Below, piece after piece: positions 63,108 to 64,000 of a stretch of 64,000 nucleotides of DNA. Made by a program: the position numbers and the translations under genes. The stretch covers positions 1-64,000 of the forward strand of contig JACKOW010000018.1 in NCBI GenBank assembly GCA_024234055.1, written 5' to 3'. This DNA comes from Rhodanobacteraceae bacterium. GTDB taxonomy: Bacteria; Pseudomonadota; Gammaproteobacteria; Xanthomonadales; SZUA-5. Numbering within the stretch: position 1 is the stretch's first letter; the number at the start of each line of letters is the position of its first letter. The notes below the pieces were generated by a model, which saw only the letters and a program-made list of their open reading frames with translations, was not told the origin of the DNA and did not search any database.

Positions 63108-64000
63108 TCAGGGCACCAGTTCCCAGATGCCGCGACCGAAGGTCGAGGCCCGCATCAGCGAGGCATCCGCCGAGACGTAGAAATCGGTGACGTTGACCAG
63201 CGGCAAGGCATTGCCGAAACGAGTCCAGGTGGCGCCGGCATCGGTCGAGCTGTAGACGCCCAGGTGAGTCGCCGCAAACAACGTGTTCGGCGCACTCGGA
63301 TCGGCGGTCACGGTGTTGACCGGTACGCCGGTCGGAAAGCCACTGCCATCGATCGCCGTCCAGCTGCTGCCGAAATTGGTCGACTTCCACAGATGCGTGG
63401 CGGTCGCATCCGGTGCCACCGACGAGACGTAGACCGTGTTCGGATTGCCGCGATCGAAGTACACGTCGGAGATGCTCAGCGCATTGTTCGGCAGGGCCCC
63501 GGACTGAGTCCAGCTGCTGCCGCCGTTGTTGCTCAGGTATACCCGGCCACCACTCGCAGCAATGCCCACCACATTGGAATTGCTGTGGGCAATGCCGATA
63601 TTGCGGATGGCGAAACTGGTCGTTGGCAGACCGCTGGTGCCCAGAGCCGTCCAGCTGCCAGCGTAGTTGGTCGATTTGTACACCTTCAGGTTCACGTGCG
63701 TGTACACCGTGTTGCCGCTGGCATCGCCGGTCCAACGCTCGATGTGGGTGTTGAAGGGCGCACTGCTGGAGTTGTTGGACTCGGTGATGCCAGTACTGGC
63801 GCTGGCAAAAGTGGTGCCGCCATTGGTGCTCTTGTAGATGCGCGTGTAGTAGAGGCTACCGAGCATCAGGCTGGCATTGGTCTGGTTGACATCCGAGCCA
63901 AATCCATCGCCACCGATGTACTGATCAAAGGTGGAAGTGGCGGCCACGCGTACCCGCGTGCCGTTGTCCTGGAAGCCACCGACCACGGCATCGCGATTGG
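63108..64000 (-). CDS. BNR/VPS10-like beta-propeller protein, C-terminal part (cut by window edge)
   Basis: The frame is open to base 64000, so the start is outside; the ATG at 63986 falls inside the conserved NRDAVVGGFQDNGT and is not the start. About 297 residues are visible with repeats such as IYKSTNGGTTFASAS, VYKSTNYAGSWTALG, VYLSNNGGSSWTQSG, LWKSTNFGSSWTAID and VYSSTDAGATWTRFG, the Asp-box/BNR (sortilin-VPS10-like) propeller pattern, closing with STFGRGIWELVP. Likely a secreted protein. The esterase gene lies downstream in the same direction. Confidence 0.88.
   Translation of the reverse strand, partial: NRDAVVGGFQDNGTRVRVAATSTFDQYIGGDGFGSDVNQTNASLMLGSLYYTRIYKSTNGGTTFASASTGITESNNSSSAPFNTHIERWTGDASGNTVYTHVNLKVYKSTNYAGSWTALGTSGLPTTSFAIRNIGIAHSNSNVVGIAASGGRVYLSNNGGSSWTQSGALPNNALSISDVYFDRGNPNTVYVSSVAPDATATHLWKSTNFGSSWTAIDGSGFPTGVPVNTVTADPSAPNTLFAATHLGVYSSTDAGATWTRFGNALPLVNVTDFYVSADASLMRASTFGRGIWELVP

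Noticed and set aside
63986..63986. ATG 63986 as start of the BNR-repeat gene
   Set aside because: It falls within a conserved propeller motif and the frame stays open to the window edge, so the true start is outside.

Overview
This is a high-GC window (64 kb) that looks like a chromosomal segment of a gammaproteobacterium of the order Lysobacterales/Xanthomonadales, probably near Rhodanobacteraceae. The assignment rests on gene order (apbC divergent from metG, a lone rnfB behind metG, leuS-lptE), many secreted beta-propeller and unknown proteins, leucine and fatty-acid catabolism genes, and many GTAG/GGAG-headed REP palindromes. No rRNA, tRNA, CRISPR array, prophage, insertion sequence or integrase was seen. 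I call 47 protein genes; those at the left edge (S9 peptidase-like) and right edge (BNR-repeat protein) are cut by the window.

Layout. 0-7 kb: S9-family protein, Mrp/ApbC Fe-S carrier, MetRS, RnfB-like ferredoxin, glutaryl-CoA dehydrogenase. 7-16 kb: membrane hexapeptide transferase, two secreted unknown proteins, then a translationally coupled signalling operon (FHA-GAF protein, Ser/Thr kinase with a TPR ectodomain, soluble histidine kinase, LuxR-type regulator). 16-24 kb: two secreted proteins (FG-GAP and DUF5666-like), then a DNA-repair group (Lhr-type helicase, PdeM-type phosphoesterase, photolyase with a coupled short-chain dehydrogenase). 24-31 kb: GNAT, CorA, an Lnb/DUF4105 membrane protein coupled to CorC, a secreted repeat protein and a DUF3313 lipoprotein. 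31-39 kb: enoyl-CoA hydratase, ABC-2 exporter, hydrolase with TetR regulator, PhoD, M48-like lipoprotein. 39-44 kb: leucine dehydrogenase and isovaleryl-CoA dehydrogenase, HD-GYP response regulator. 44-52 kb: LptE, LeuRS, amidohydrolase, CnoX-like thioredoxin, a second NarL-type two-component pair. 52-61 kb: quinone oxidoreductase and a beta-oxidation cluster (acyl-CoA dehydrogenase, QsdR-type TetR, FadJ-like enzyme, thiolase). 61-64 kb: a secreted carboxylesterase fused to repeat domains and the BNR protein.

The most unusual feature is the non-coding DNA. Nearly every intergenic gap over 250 bp is packed with repeats, and a large share are tandem arrays with a unit of exactly 7 bp. The main type is (GGGGCAC)n, variants GGGGTAC and GGGGCAA, which is an ideal G-quadruplex motif (four G plus a 3-nt loop). 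In five places it is joined to a conserved tail and a REP-like palindrome. Most arrays start within a few to tens of bases after a stop codon, with the G-rich strand in the sense of that gene. Unrelated 7-bp repeats (GGTTGTC, GTAAAAC) sit in other gaps, and two in-frame 7-bp tracts lie inside essential genes: GGGTCCC in the MetRS linker, next to a copy of an intergenic REP, and CCCGAGT in LeuRS. Several distinct GTAG/GGAG palindrome families fill the rest; a REP-associated (RAYT) transposase is expected elsewhere in the genome. A second recurring pattern is a domain built around WY...GxG...W(Y/F)xY...G...W, found five times in three otherwise unrelated secreted proteins.
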